From Azospirillaceae bacterium (lineage in GTDB: Bacteria; Pseudomonadota; Alphaproteobacteria; Azospirillales; Azospirillaceae): a stretch of DNA of 64,000 nt. This document shows, one piece after another, positions 44,454 through 53,451 of this stretch. A program made the translations under genes and the position numbers. The stretch spans positions 1 to 64,000 of the forward strand of contig JAPWJW010000002.1 in assembly GCA_028283825.1 (NCBI GenBank), in the 5' to 3' direction. The notes beneath the pieces are model-generated. The model did not search any database, was not told the DNA's origin, and was given only the letters and a program-made list of their open reading frames with translations. The stretch's first letter is position 1, and each line of letters starts with the position of its first letter.

Positions 44454-45468
44454 ATGTCTCCCGTACTGGTCACCGGCAGTGCCGGGTTCATCGGCAACCA
44501 TGTGGCGCTGGCCCTGTTGCGCCGGGGCGTGCCGGTCGTGGGGCTGGACAATCTGAACGACTATTACGACGTGGGGCTGAAGCGGGCGCGGCTGGCCCGC
44601 CTGGCGGAATTCCCGTCGTTCACCGAGGCGCGCATCGACCTGGCCGACCGCGACGCGGTGGCCGCCCTGTTCCGCGACCACGGCTTCGGCCAGGTGGTGC
44701 ATCTGGGCGCCCAGGCCGGCGTGCGCTATAGCATGGAGGCGCCGGCGGCCTATGTGGACAGCAATCTGGTCGGTTTCGCCAATGTGCTGGAGGGATGCCG
44801 CGGCAGTGCGGCCGCCCATCTGATCTTCGCCTCCACCAGTTCGGTCTACGGCGCCAGCACGGCCCTGCCGTTCAGCCCGCACAAGGGTGCCGACCACCCG
44901 ACGACGCTGTACGCCGCCACCAAACGCGCCAACGAACTGATGGCCCATTCCTACAGCCATCTGTTCGGCCTTCCGGTGACGGGCCTGCGCCTGTTCACGG
45001 TCTAACGGCCCCTGGGGCCGGCCGGACATGGCCCTGTTCAAGTTCGCGCAGGCCATCGTCGACGGCCGCCCCATCGAAGTCTATGGCGAGGGGCGCATGC
45101 AGCGCGACTTCACCTATATCGACGACGTGGTCGCGGCCATCCTGGGCCTGCTGGACCGGCCGCCCGCCCGTGACCCCGCCTGGTCGGGCGACAGCCCGGA
45201 CCCCGCCAGCAGCGGTGTGGCCCCCTACCGCATCTTCAACGTCGGCAGCGACCGCCCGGTGGAACTGATGCGGTACGTCCGCCTGCTGGAGGAAAAACTG
45301 GGCCAGCCGGCCGACATCCGCCTGCTGCCCATCCAGCCGGGCGAACTGCCGGCCACCTGGGCCGACATCGACGACCTGGCCGACGCCATCGGCTACGCCC
45401 CCCAGACCCCGGTGGAGGAAGGCGTGGGGCGGTTCGTGGAGTGGTTCCGGGAATACCGGGCGGTCTGA
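44454..45468 (+). pseudogene. NAD-dependent sugar-nucleotide epimerase, UDP-glucuronate 4-epimerase-like (frameshifted)
   Basis: From ATG 44454 the protein begins with the Rossmann motif VTGSAGFIGNHVALALL and the LNDYYDVGLKRARLARL segment typical of UDP-glucuronate epimerases, then shows the catalytic Ser region (FASTSSVYG) and YAATK. After LRLFTV an extra A (TAAC in place of TAC at 45003-45006) creates a stop; in the next frame the gene resumes at once as YGPWGRPDMALFKFAQAI and continues to 45468 with RDFTYIDDVVAAI. Joined, it is about 337 residues, the usual length. It interconverts UDP-sugars for surface polysaccharides; the convergent asnB gene fits an envelope context only loosely. Confidence 0.88.
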
Positions 45469-45478
45469 ACCACCCCCA

Positions 45479-47398
45479 TCACACCGGCTGCGCCACCATG
45501 CGCCGCCAGGCCAGGTAGGACAGCACGGTCCACAGCCGGCTGGCGTGATCGTGCCGGCCGTCCAGATGTTCCTGCCACAGCCGGTGGGCCACCGGCGCCT
45601 GGATCAGGAGGTCGTTGGCGGCCCCGTCCAGCAAATCCTGGCCCCAGTCGCGCAAGGGGCCGGCCAACCAGTTGCCCAGGGGGGCGCCGAAGCCGTTCTT
45701 GGGCGCCATGACCGTGCCGGCCGGCAGGTGGTCGGCCAGCAGGCGGCGCAGCACCCACTTGCCCCGGCCGTCGCGCACCCGCTGCTTTTCCGGCAGGCGC
45801 AGCCCCCATTCCACCACGCGGGGGTCCAGCAGCGGCGCCCGCGCCTCCAGCCCCGCCGCCATGCTGGCGCGGTCCACCTTGACCAGAACGCCGTCGGGCA
45901 GATAGCGGGACAGATCGCGCATCTGCAGGCGCAAGGCCGGGTCCGCGCCCTTGGGCAGGGCCACAGGCGCGGCGGTTTCCAGCATCATGCCGGAATGGAG
46001 GATATCGTCCGCCCGCATGCCCAGCATGGCGACATAGGCGTGATCCTCGTCCGAGGCGGCCACCGCGCCCAGGAACTTGCCCACCTTGTCGGTCGGCTGC
46101 CGCAACTCCGGCCGCAACAGGTGGACGGCGCCATCGACCCAAGCGTCGGGCACGGCATCGACCGCGGCGGCCAGCCCCTGGCGCAGCCAGATGGGGTGCC
46201 GGCGCCAGCGGTCGATGGAACCCGCCCACAAATGGCGGGAATAGCCGGCGAAGGCCTCATCCCCGCCGTCGCCCGACAGCGCCACGGTGACGCCGCCCTG
46301 GCGGCGGGCCAGGCGGCACAGCAGGGCGGTGGGGATGGCCGAGACATCGGCGAAGGGCTCGTCATACATGCCGGCCAGGGTGGGCACGATGTCCAGCACG
46401 TCCGCCTGGGTGATGCGCAGGGTGGTATGGTCGGTGCCCAGCGCCCGCGCCGTGGCCTCGGCCGCCGCCGACTCGTCGAAGGCCGCCTCATCGAAGCCGA
46501 TGGTGAAGCTGCGCACCGGCGCCGTGCTGTGCGCCTGCATCAGGGCGGCGACCAGGGCGCTGTCGATGCCGCCCGACAGGAACACGCCCAGCGGCACATC
46601 CGACACCATGCGCCGGCGCACCGCGTCGGACAGCAGGTCGCGCGACAGGCGCAGGATTTCCTCATCCCCCAGCATCAGGCGGTTGGCCATGGCCCGGCGG
46701 CCGGCGTCGGCCACCGACCAGTAGGCGCGGGTCTGCGAACTGCCGTCGGCCTCCACCGTCATCATGGTGCCGGGCGGCAACTGGTGGATGCCGGTGAAGG
46801 CGGTGCGCGGCGCCGGAATGAAGCCGTGGCGGAAATAGTCGGCCAGCGCCGCCTCGTCCGGGGCGGCGTGATACCCCAGTTCGGCCCGCACCGCCTTCAG
46901 TTCTGAGGCGAACAGCAGGGCGCCGTTGGCCGTGGCCCAATAGAGCGGCTTTTCCCCCAGCCGGTCGCGCACCAGCACCAGCCGGCGCTGTTCGGCCAGC
47001 CAGACGGCCAGGCCGAACATGCCGTTGCAGGCGGCCAGCGCACGGTCCATGCCCCAGCGGGATATCGCCTCCACCAGTACCTCGGTATCGGACTGGCCCC
47101 GGAAGGTCACGCCCTCGGTCGTCAGCTGCTGGCGCAAATCCTGGTAATTGTAGATCTCGCCATTGAAGGCGACGGTGACCCGGCCGTCGGTCGAGGTCAT
47201 GGGCTGATGGCCCAGGGGCGACAGGTCGATGATGGCGAGGCGGCGGTTGGCCAGGGCCACGCCGGCGCGGTCGTCCTGCCATACCCCCCGGTCGTCGGGG
47301 CCGCGATGGGCCAGGCGATCGATCATCAGGCCCGCCTGCCGCGCCAATCGCGTGCCGTCCGCGCCCCCGAATACCCAAAGCCCCGCAATGCCGCACAT
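45479..47398 (-). CDS. asnB: Asparagine synthase (glutamine-hydrolysing)
   Basis: Protein of 639 residues. Cys2 (MCGIAGLW) is the glutaminase nucleophile, with RGPDD, NGEIYN and SDTEVL completing the class II amidotransferase domain (about 1-190). The synthase domain carries the PP-loop LSGGIDS at 274-280 and SGDGGDEAFAGY. It makes asparagine from aspartate, glutamine and ATP, although paralogues of this length often amidate other substrates in polysaccharide or peptide loci. It ends 10 bases from the epimerase gene, tail to tail, and is divergent from the MFS gene. Confidence 0.92.
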   Translation of the reverse strand: MCGIAGLWVFGGADGTRLARQAGLMIDRLAHRGPDDRGVWQDDRAGVALANRRLAIIDLSPLGHQPMTSTDGRVTVAFNGEIYNYQDLRQQLTTEGVTFRGQSDTEVLVEAISRWGMDRALAACNGMFGLAVWLAEQRRLVLVRDRLGEKPLYWATANGALLFASELKAVRAELGYHAAPDEAALADYFRHGFIPAPRTAFTGIHQLPPGTMMTVEADGSSQTRAYWSVADAGRRAMANRLMLGDEEILRLSRDLLSDAVRRRMVSDVPLGVFLSGGIDSALVAALMQAHSTAPVRSFTIGFDEAAFDESAAAEATARALGTDHTTLRITQADVLDIVPTLAGMYDEPFADVSAIPTALLCRLARRQGGVTVALSGDGGDEAFAGYSRHLWAGSIDRWRRHPIWLRQGLAAAVDAVPDAWVDGAVHLLRPELRQPTDKVGKFLGAVAASDEDHAYVAMLGMRADDILHSGMMLETAAPVALPKGADPALRLQMRDLSRYLPDGVLVKVDRASMAAGLEARAPLLDPRVVEWGLRLPEKQRVRDGRGKWVLRRLLADHLPAGTVMAPKNGFGAPLGNWLAGPLRDWGQDLLDGAANDLLIQAPVAHRLWQEHLDGRHDHASRLWTVLSYLAWRRMVAQPV

Positions 47399-47629
47399 GG
47401 TTCCGCCCTGTTATTCCAGGTCCCGCCAGGAATACAGGGCGGAGCCCCGCCGATGCCAGCGAATTGCGCTACCAGGCGGTGTGAAATATCGTCCACCTGC
47501 ACACCAGGACGGGTTTACGACCGCCCCCGGGCGGGTATCCGGAAATGGTGCCATGCGGCATTGGGCCTTCCGGGGCCGGGAACCTTCCTGCGACAAAGGC
47601 GGCGCAGTTTGGCTTTCAGGACCCCCGGC

Positions 47630-48874
47630 ATGCCCAGCGACACGCCCGCGGCCATTTCCCCGGCCCCACAGCCGGCCAGCGACGGCATCCCCTTCCTGGA
47701 GGTAGGCACGGCGGCCTATCGCCGGGTGACGGCGGTGCTGTTCGTGGCCGGTTTCTCCACCTTCGCCACGTTGTACTGCGTGCAGCCGCTGCTGCCGGAC
47801 TTCGCCCGCGCCTACGCCATCACCCCGCCCATGGCCAGCCTGTCGCTGTCCGTCACCACGGCGGCGCTGGCCTTCGCCCTGCTGCTGGCCGGGGCCCTGT
47901 CCGACCGCTCGGGGCGCAAGGGGGTGATGGTGGCCTCATTGGCGCTGTCGGGCGGGCTGGGCCTGGCCAGCGCATGCGCACCCACCTGGACCCTGTTCCT
48001 GGTGCTGCGCGCCCTGGCGGGCCTGGCGCTGGGCGGCCTGCCGGCCGTGGCCATGGCCTATGTCTCGGAAGAGGTGAACCCGAAATCCGCCGGGCTGACC
48101 ATGGGGCTGTATATCGGCGGCACGGCCATGGGCGGCATGGGTGGGCGCATCCTGACGGTGCTGATCACCGATTTCTCCAACTGGCGGGTGGCGGTGGGCC
48201 TGGTGGGTGCCGTCGGCATCGCCGGCGCCATCACCGTGGCCGTCGCCCTGCCGCCGTCGCGCCATTTCCACCAGCGCGAGGGCGGATTCCTGGCCGGCCT
48301 CATCGAGGCCTGGCGCCTGCATTTGTCGGACGGCGGCCTGCTGGCCCTGTTCGCCACCGGTTTCCTGGCCATGGGCGCCTTCGTCACCGTGTTCAACTAT
48401 GTGGGATTCCGCCTGCAGGCCCCGCCCTTGAGCCTGCCGCCCGCCACCGTGGCCGTGCTGTTCCTGGTCTACATCTTCGGCATCGTCAGTTCCCCCCTGT
48501 TCGGCGGGCTGACGGGGCGGTTCGGCACCGGCCGGGTGCTGGTGGCCTCCAGCGTCCTGATGGCGGCCGGTCTGGCGATCATGGACATCACCCGGCTGGA
48601 CACCCTGGCCGTCGGCCTGGGCCTGTTCACCTTCGCCTTCTTCGGCGTGCATTCGGTGGCGTCGGGCTGGATCGGCCAGCGCGCGAAGCAGCATCGCGGC
48701 CAGGCGTCGTCCCTGTACCTGTTCGCCTATTACATGGGCTCCACCCTGGCCGGTACCACCGGCGGCTATTTCTGGCATGAGTGGGAATGGACCGGCATCA
48801 CCCTGTTCGTGGGCACCCTGCTGGCGGCCCTGGTCCTGAACGCCGTGGGCCTGGCCATGCGGCGCGCCCAATAG
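47630..48874 (+). CDS. MFS transporter (YnfM-like)
   Basis: Protein of 414 residues from ATG 47630 with AGGA nine bases upstream; longer in-frame readings back to 47207 are not protein-like. Twelve hydrophobic segments are visible, with the MFS loop 2-3 motif in GALSDRSGRKGVMV and a second in GGLTGRFGTGRVLV. The motif TLYCVQPLLPDFARAY near the N-terminus is characteristic of the YnfM/inner-membrane drug-exporter branch. The substrate is unknown. It is divergent from asnB. Confidence 0.9.
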   Translation: MPSDTPAAISPAPQPASDGIPFLEVGTAAYRRVTAVLFVAGFSTFATLYCVQPLLPDFARAYAITPPMASLSLSVTTAALAFALLLAGALSDRSGRKGVMVASLALSGGLGLASACAPTWTLFLVLRALAGLALGGLPAVAMAYVSEEVNPKSAGLTMGLYIGGTAMGGMGGRILTVLITDFSNWRVAVGLVGAVGIAGAITVAVALPPSRHFHQREGGFLAGLIEAWRLHLSDGGLLALFATGFLAMGAFVTVFNYVGFRLQAPPLSLPPATVAVLFLVYIFGIVSSPLFGGLTGRFGTGRVLVASSVLMAAGLAIMDITRLDTLAVGLGLFTFAFFGVHSVASGWIGQRAKQHRGQASSLYLFAYYMGSTLAGTTGGYFWHEWEWTGITLFVGTLLAALVLNAVGLAMRRAQ

Positions 48875-48910
48875 AACATATTATCTGTGTTATTTATGTA
48901 ATATTACAAG

Positions 48911-48940
48911 TTGACTTGCGTATATGACGTCGCCAATAAT
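48911..48940 (+). promoter_or_regulatory. Candidate sigma-70 promoter of the alpha/beta hydrolase gene
   Basis: TTGACT (48911-48916) and AATAAT (48935-48940) with an 18-base spacer, in a short AT-rich gap. The start site would fall near 48947, which favours the hydrolase start at 48978 over the one at 48924. Confidence 0.5.
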
Positions 48941-48977
48941 GGCATCCGACAGTAATTTCCTGTGCTATGAGGATGCC

Positions 48978-49982
48978 ATGGCCGCCAGCCCCGCCGACAG
49001 CCGGCCGGAAGACGATTCGTTCCCCGTCCCCGACGACGTGACGCCGGAGGTCGCGGCCCTGCTGCGTGAACTGGGCGCGCCCAATTACCGCGACGTGCCG
49101 CTGGACAGCCTGCGCAACGGCTACGTGACCAGCCGCCGGCCGCTGGCGCCGGAGGCGCCGGGCATCGCCTCGGTCATGGACCAGATCATCGGCGGGCCGG
49201 CCGGGCCGTTGCGGGTGCGCGTCTACCGCGCCAATTTCGGCTGGCGGCCGGTGCCCGCCCTGCTGTTCCTGCACGGCGGCGGCTGGACCATCGGCAACCT
49301 GGAAAGCCATGACATCCTGTGCCGCCAGTTGGCCGCGGCATCGGGCCACACCATCGTGGCGGTGGATTACCGCCTGGCGCCGGAACACCCCTACCCCGCC
49401 GCCTTGGACGATTCCTGGGCGGCGCTGACCTGGCTGGCCGACAATGCCGAGCGCCTGGCCATCGACCCGCTGGCCATCGGCGTGGCGGGCGACAGCGCCG
49501 GCGCCAACCTGGCGGCCGTGCTGGCCCTCAAGGCGCGGGACGCCGGCGGGCCGCACCTGAAGACCCAGGTGCTGATCTATCCCTGCACCGACCTGAACGC
49601 CGACCGCCCGTCCCACCAGCGCCGCGCCAACGGCTATCTGATGAGCCGGGAGCAATACCTCTGGTACGTCGACAACTACGCCGCCGGCGCCGACCGCAAC
49701 GACTGGCGCCTGTCGCCCCTGCTGGCCGACAGCCTGGCGGGATTGCCGCCCGCCGTGGTCCTGACCGCCGGACTGGACATCTTGCGGGATGAGGGGCGCG
49801 ACTACGCCGCCCGCCTGGCCGGGGCCGGCGTGCCGGTGCTGCACACCGTCTATCCCGACATGGTGCACGGCTTCATCACCCTGGGCGGCCGCCTGCCCCA
49901 GGCGCAGAAGGCCGTCGCCGATATCGCCAAGGGCCTGGCATCGTTCGACATTTACAATTTCATCGACGGTGCGGGCATCTGA
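48978..49982 (+). CDS. Alpha/beta hydrolase, hormone-sensitive-lipase/acetyl esterase family
   Basis: Protein of 334 residues from ATG 48978 (GAGGA five bases upstream). It has the HGGGW oxyanion-hole motif at about 99-103, the nucleophile elbow GDSAG with Ser173, Asp267 in AGLDILRDEG and His297 in PDMVHGF, a full catalytic triad of the HSL family. These are cytoplasmic esterases for short acyl esters. The YRLAPEHPYPAALDD block is also typical. YbaK follows 37 bases downstream and may be cotranscribed. Confidence 0.92.
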   Translation: MAASPADSRPEDDSFPVPDDVTPEVAALLRELGAPNYRDVPLDSLRNGYVTSRRPLAPEAPGIASVMDQIIGGPAGPLRVRVYRANFGWRPVPALLFLHGGGWTIGNLESHDILCRQLAAASGHTIVAVDYRLAPEHPYPAALDDSWAALTWLADNAERLAIDPLAIGVAGDSAGANLAAVLALKARDAGGPHLKTQVLIYPCTDLNADRPSHQRRANGYLMSREQYLWYVDNYAAGADRNDWRLSPLLADSLAGLPPAVVLTAGLDILRDEGRDYAARLAGAGVPVLHTVYPDMVHGFITLGGRLPQAQKAVADIAKGLASFDIYNFIDGAGI

Positions 49983-50019
49983 TACCCTCGGTCCCCGGAA
50001 TGAAGGGGACCAAGGAATT

Positions 50020-50505
50020 ATGGCGACCAAGGGAACACCGGCGGTGCGCATGGTGGAGGCGGCGGGCCTGGCCTACCGCCTGCTGGAATATGATTACGAC
50101 CCCAACGCCGCCGCCATCGGCCTGGCGGCGGCGGAGGCCCTGGGCTTGGACCCCGCCCTGGTCTACAAGACCCTGGTGTGCCAGTTGGAGGGCGGGCCCG
50201 GCGGCCTGGTCTGCGCCATCATCCCCGCCGGCGCGCGGCTGGACCTGAAGGCCATGGCCGCCAGCGCCAAGGCCAAGAAGGCCGACCTGGCGCCGCAGGC
50301 CGCCGCCGAACGCAGCAGCGGTTATGTCGTGGGCGGGATCAGCCCGCTGGGCCAGCGCCGCTGGCTGCCCACCTTCCTGGACCGCTCCGCCGAGGCGCAT
50401 GCCGAGATCATCGTCAACGGCGGCCGGCGCGGCCTGCAACTGGCCCTGGCGCCCGCCGACTTGGTGAAGGCGGCGGATGCCGTATGGGCGGATATTATCG
50501 TCTGA
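50020..50505 (+). CDS. ybaK: YbaK-type aminoacyl-tRNA deacylase (Cys-tRNA(Pro) deacylase)
   Basis: Protein of 161 residues from ATG 50020 with AAGGA just upstream. The YbaK/EbsC fold is shown by the N-terminal TPAVRMVEAAGLAYRL segment, LGLDPALVYKTLV, the invariant lysine region KAKKADLAPQ, and SGYVVGGISPLGQRR. It clears mischarged Cys-tRNA(Pro) in trans. The gene is followed by a cluster of hairpins and a dispersed repeat. Confidence 0.92.
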   Translation: MATKGTPAVRMVEAAGLAYRLLEYDYDPNAAAIGLAAAEALGLDPALVYKTLVCQLEGGPGGLVCAIIPAGARLDLKAMAASAKAKKADLAPQAAAERSSGYVVGGISPLGQRRWLPTFLDRSAEAHAEIIVNGGRRGLQLALAPADLVKAADAVWADIIV

Positions 50506-50511
50506 TACGCA

Positions 50512-50541
50512 CGGCATTTGAACGGTTACGTTCAAATGCCG
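50512..50541. terminator. Hairpin after ybaK (13-bp arms)
   Basis: CGGCATTTGAACG (50512-50524) and CGTTCAAATGCCG (50529-50541) pair perfectly over GTTA, six bases after the ybaK stop. No T-run follows, so termination is only likely, not certain. Confidence 0.5.
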
Positions 50542-50542
50542 C

Positions 50543-50628
50543 CGCTCAGGCGCCGGGCGCCGGCATCCGCCGGCTTGGCTTCCTCGCATTTCAGTCCGCC
50601 TGCGGCTCCCCAAAATGCTGCGGCGGCC
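50543..50628 (+). repeat. Dispersed intergenic repeat, copy A
   Basis: Aligns over about 80 bases with the reverse complement of 52716-52798. A 30-base core (50552-50581) is identical in both and contains GCCGGCATCCGCCGGC. It lies just outside the 3' end of cobC. Confidence 0.75.
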
Positions 50629-50643
50629 CCCCTTGGGGCCTAC

Positions 50644-50670
50644 AGCGGCACGAGTCAGAATCGTGCCGCT
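50644..50670. repeat. Hairpin enclosing the cobC stop codon
   Basis: AGCGGCACGA (50644-50653) and TCGTGCCGCT (50661-50670) pair over seven bases. The cobC stop (50655-50657) lies in the loop. The layout resembles the palindrome at the sdaA stop. Confidence 0.6.
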
Positions 50671-51671
50671 GGTATGAGCGCCACCGCCAGCCGGTCCAGC
50701 ACCGCCGCGTCCGGCGCCAGGCCGAACCGCAGCCAGCCCGCCCCCTCCGCATGCTCCGGGAACGGCCGAGTCCAGATGCCGGCCCGAGCCAGGTGGCGCC
50801 ATAGGGCCGGGCCGTCGCCGCAGTCCACCAACCGGTAGAGCGCCGTGCCGCCGACGATGCGCAGGCCGCCGGCCCTCAGCACGCCATCCAGGGCATCGGC
50901 GGCAGCGGCCAGGCGGCGGCGGGTGGCCGCCTGCCAATCCAGGTCGGCCAGCGCCGATGCGGCCACGGCCAGTGCCGGGCCGCTGACGGCCCAAGACCCC
51001 AGCTGGACGCGCAGGGCCGCCAGCACCGTATCCGGCCCCAGGGCGAAACCCAGGCGCAGGCCGCCCAGGCCGAAGAACTTGCCGAAGGAGCGCAGCACGA
51101 CCAGCCCCGGCCGGCCGGCGTGGCCCGCCAGGCTGCGCGCCGGGTCCAGGTCGGCGTAAGCCTCATCCACCACCAGCCAGCCGCCGCGCGCCGCCAGGCG
51201 GTCGGCCGCGGCCAGCAGGTCGTCGGGCGCCCAGGTGCGGCCGTCCGGGTTGTTGGGATTGCACAGCACCACCACGTCGGCATCTTCCGGGGCGCTTACC
51301 GCCCGCACGCGATGGCCGGCAGCATCCCAGGCACGGGCATGGTCGCCATAGGTGGGGCTGACGATGGCGACATCGCCGACGGGGCGCAGACGGGGCAGCA
51401 TCTGGATCAGCAGTTCAGTGCCGGGGGCCGCCACCAGGCTGTCCGGTCCCGGCGCGCCATAGGCCACCGTGGCGGCGGCCAGCGCCGCATCCAGGGCGCC
51501 GCGCGTGGGCAGGGCCGTCCAGGCGGCATCCGGGATGGGGGGCAGCGGATAGGGCCAGGGGTTGATGCCGGTGCTGAGGTCCACCCAGGGGCCGGGCGCA
51601 TCCGGGAACAGGCGCGCCGCCTGGGTCAGGTCGCCGCCATGGCGGATGGTACCGTCATGGGCGTGGTTCAT
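50655..51671 (-). CDS. cobC: Threonine-phosphate decarboxylase (cobalamin biosynthesis)
   Basis: Protein of 338 residues with GGGGGA before its ATG at 51671. A PLP enzyme of the aspartate-aminotransferase fold: LSTGINPWPYPLP at the N-terminus, CNPNNPDG, VVDEAYADL and the PLP lysine Lys198 in SFGKFFGLGGLRLGF. It makes the aminopropanol-phosphate arm of cobalamin. It diverges from cobD, its pathway partner, with only 17 bases between the two start codons. Confidence 0.94.
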   Translation of the reverse strand: MNHAHDGTIRHGGDLTQAARLFPDAPGPWVDLSTGINPWPYPLPPIPDAAWTALPTRGALDAALAAATVAYGAPGPDSLVAAPGTELLIQMLPRLRPVGDVAIVSPTYGDHARAWDAAGHRVRAVSAPEDADVVVLCNPNNPDGRTWAPDDLLAAADRLAARGGWLVVDEAYADLDPARSLAGHAGRPGLVVLRSFGKFFGLGGLRLGFALGPDTVLAALRVQLGSWAVSGPALAVAASALADLDWQAATRRRLAAAADALDGVLRAGGLRIVGGTALYRLVDCGDGPALWRHLARAGIWTRPFPEHAEGAGWLRFGLAPDAAVLDRLAVALIPAARF

Positions 51672-51688
51672 GGTAAATCCCCCCAGCC

Positions 51689-52678
51689 ATGATCGATCTG
51701 TCCCCCCTTTGCCCCGCCCTGCCCTGGCTGGCCCTGGCCGCCCTGGCGCTGGAGGCCGTGCTGGGCTATCCCGACGCCCTGTACGCCCGCATCCGCCACC
51801 CGGTGGTGTGGATCGGCGCCCTGATCGGCCGGCTGGACCGGGCCTGGAACGGCGACGCCCGCCCCTTCGCCACGCGCAAGGCCATGGGTGTTCTGGCGGA
51901 AATCGTGCTGGTGGCCACGGCGCTGGCCGTGGGCGTCGTGCTGCAAGGAATGCTGGCCCGGCTGGGCGGATTCTGGGGCACCCTGGCCACCGGCCTGCTG
52001 GCCAGCAGCCTGCTGGCCCAGCGCAGCCTGCACCGCTTCGTCGCCGCCGTGCCCCGGGCCCTGCGGGCGCGCGGGCTGGAGGGCGGGCGCGAGGCGGTGT
52101 CCCATATCGTCGGCCGCAACCCGGCCAGCCTGGACGCGGCCGGCGTGGCCCGCGCCGCCATCGAAAGCCTGGCGGAGAATTTCAGCGACGGCGTGGTGGC
52201 GCCGGCCTTCTGGCTGGCGGTGGGCGGCCTGCCCGGCCTGCTGGCCTACAAGGCCATCAACACCGCCGACAGCATGGTGGGCCACCGCACGCCTAAACAT
52301 GAGGCTTACGGCTGGGCGGCGGCGCGGCTGGACGATCTGGTGAACCTGCCGGCCTCGCGCCTGACCGCCCTGCTGCTGGTCCTGGCCGCGTGGACACGGG
52401 GTGGTACCGGCACGCGGGCGGCGTGGGCCGCCGTGCGCCGCGATGCCGGCCACCACCGCAGCCCCAACGCCGGCTGGCCGGAGGCCGCCATGGCGGGCGC
52501 CCTGGGCCTGCGCCTGGCGGGCCCACGCACCTATGGCGCGGTGCGGGTGGACGACCATTGGATGGGCGATGGCCGGGCCGAGGCCACCGCCGGCGACATC
52601 GACCGGGCGCTGGACCTCTACCGCCGCAGCCTGGCCCTGCTGTGGGGCCTGGCGCTGCTGGCCGCGTGGCTGATGTAG
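51689..52678 (+). CDS. cobD: Adenosylcobinamide-phosphate synthase (CbiB/CobD)
   Basis: Protein of 329 residues, a polytopic inner-membrane protein that attaches aminopropanol(-phosphate) to adenosylcobyric acid. Diagnostic blocks are HPVVWIGALIGRLD, the VGRNPASLDAAGVARAAIES and ENFSDGVVAPAFW region, and YKAINTADSMVGH. No good ribosome-binding site precedes ATG 51689, since the 17 bases to the divergent cobC start are C-rich on this strand; initiation may be weak. A copy of the dispersed repeat follows the gene. Confidence 0.94.
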   Translation: MIDLSPLCPALPWLALAALALEAVLGYPDALYARIRHPVVWIGALIGRLDRAWNGDARPFATRKAMGVLAEIVLVATALAVGVVLQGMLARLGGFWGTLATGLLASSLLAQRSLHRFVAAVPRALRARGLEGGREAVSHIVGRNPASLDAAGVARAAIESLAENFSDGVVAPAFWLAVGGLPGLLAYKAINTADSMVGHRTPKHEAYGWAAARLDDLVNLPASRLTALLLVLAAWTRGGTGTRAAWAAVRRDAGHHRSPNAGWPEAAMAGALGLRLAGPRTYGAVRVDDHWMGDGRAEATAGDIDRALDLYRRSLALLWGLALLAAWLM

Positions 52679-52715
52679 CGCGCACCCGGAGCGCAGCGAC
52701 AAGGATGCGACCGCA

Positions 52716-52798
52716 TCCGCCGGAGATTTCAGGGGAGCGTCAGCGGACTGGAGATCGAGGATAAGCCAAGCCGGCGGATGCCGGCGCCCGGCAACTGA
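52716..52798 (-). repeat. Dispersed intergenic repeat, copy B (inverted relative to copy A)
   Basis: Reverse complement of the element at 50543-50628, with an identical 30-base core at 52763-52792 and scattered differences outside it. With copy A it brackets cobC-cobD as an inverted pair about 2.1 kb apart. Confidence 0.75.
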
Positions 52799-52806
52799 GG
52801 GAACAC

Positions 52807-53451
52807 TCATCGCTTGACCAATACCTCGGCCAGGGGCCGACGGTGTTCCCATTGCGCCCGTTCCAGTTCCGGCACGTCGTCCGGCTCGGCGGGATAACCG
52901 ATGCACAGATAGCCGACCAGGCGCCAGGCGGCCGGCACGTCCAGCACGGCGTTCATCATCTCGGGCCGCAGGATGGACACCCAGCCCAGGCCCACCCCTT
53001 CCGCCCGCGCCGCCAGCCACAGGGTCTGGATGGCGGCGACCGCCGAATAGGCCAGGGTTTCCGGCATGGTGCGGCGGCCCAGGCCGGCGCCTTGCGCCGG
53101 ATCGGGATCGACGAACACCGCCAGGTGGCAGGGCGCCTCACGCAAACCCGCCAGCTTCAGGCTGGCGTACAGGCCGGCGCGGTCGGCGGACTGGCTGGCC
53201 AGCGCCTCGGCATTGCAGCGTTCGAATTCATCGCGCACGGCCTCACGGCGGGCGGGATCCTCCACCTGGACGAAGCGCCACGGCTGGCTGAGGCCCACAG
53301 AGGGCGCCAGGCAGGCCAGATCCAGCAGGCGTTCCAGCAGGCCATCGGGCAGCGGATCGGTACGGAAACGCCGCACGTCGCGCCGCCACACCAGCAGGTC
53401 GCGGAAATGATGGCGGAAGTCGGCGTCGAAATCGGGCGTCTCATGTTTCAT
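52807..53451 (-). CDS. bluB: 5,6-dimethylbenzimidazole synthase
   Basis: Protein of 214 residues from ATG 53451 ([16 protein letters not shown]); the ATG five codons upstream would overlap cobQ more. It is a flavin-destroying enzyme of the nitroreductase fold that converts FMNH2 and oxygen into the lower ligand of B12. [28 protein letters not shown] and [10 protein letters not shown] are typical of BluB. It starts at the end of cobQ (overlapping by four bases) and is the last gene of the minus-strand cob operon. It implies aerobic B12 synthesis. Confidence 0.94.
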   Translation of the reverse strand: MKHETPDFDADFRHHFRDLLVWRRDVRRFRTDPLPDGLLERLLDLACLAPSVGLSQPWRFVQVEDPARREAVRDEFERCNAEALASQSADRAGLYASLKLAGLREAPCHLAVFVDPDPAQGAGLGRRTMPETLAYSAVAAIQTLWLAARAEGVGLGWVSILRPEMMNAVLDVPAAWRLVGYLCIGYPAEPDDVPELERAQWEHRRPLAEVLVKR

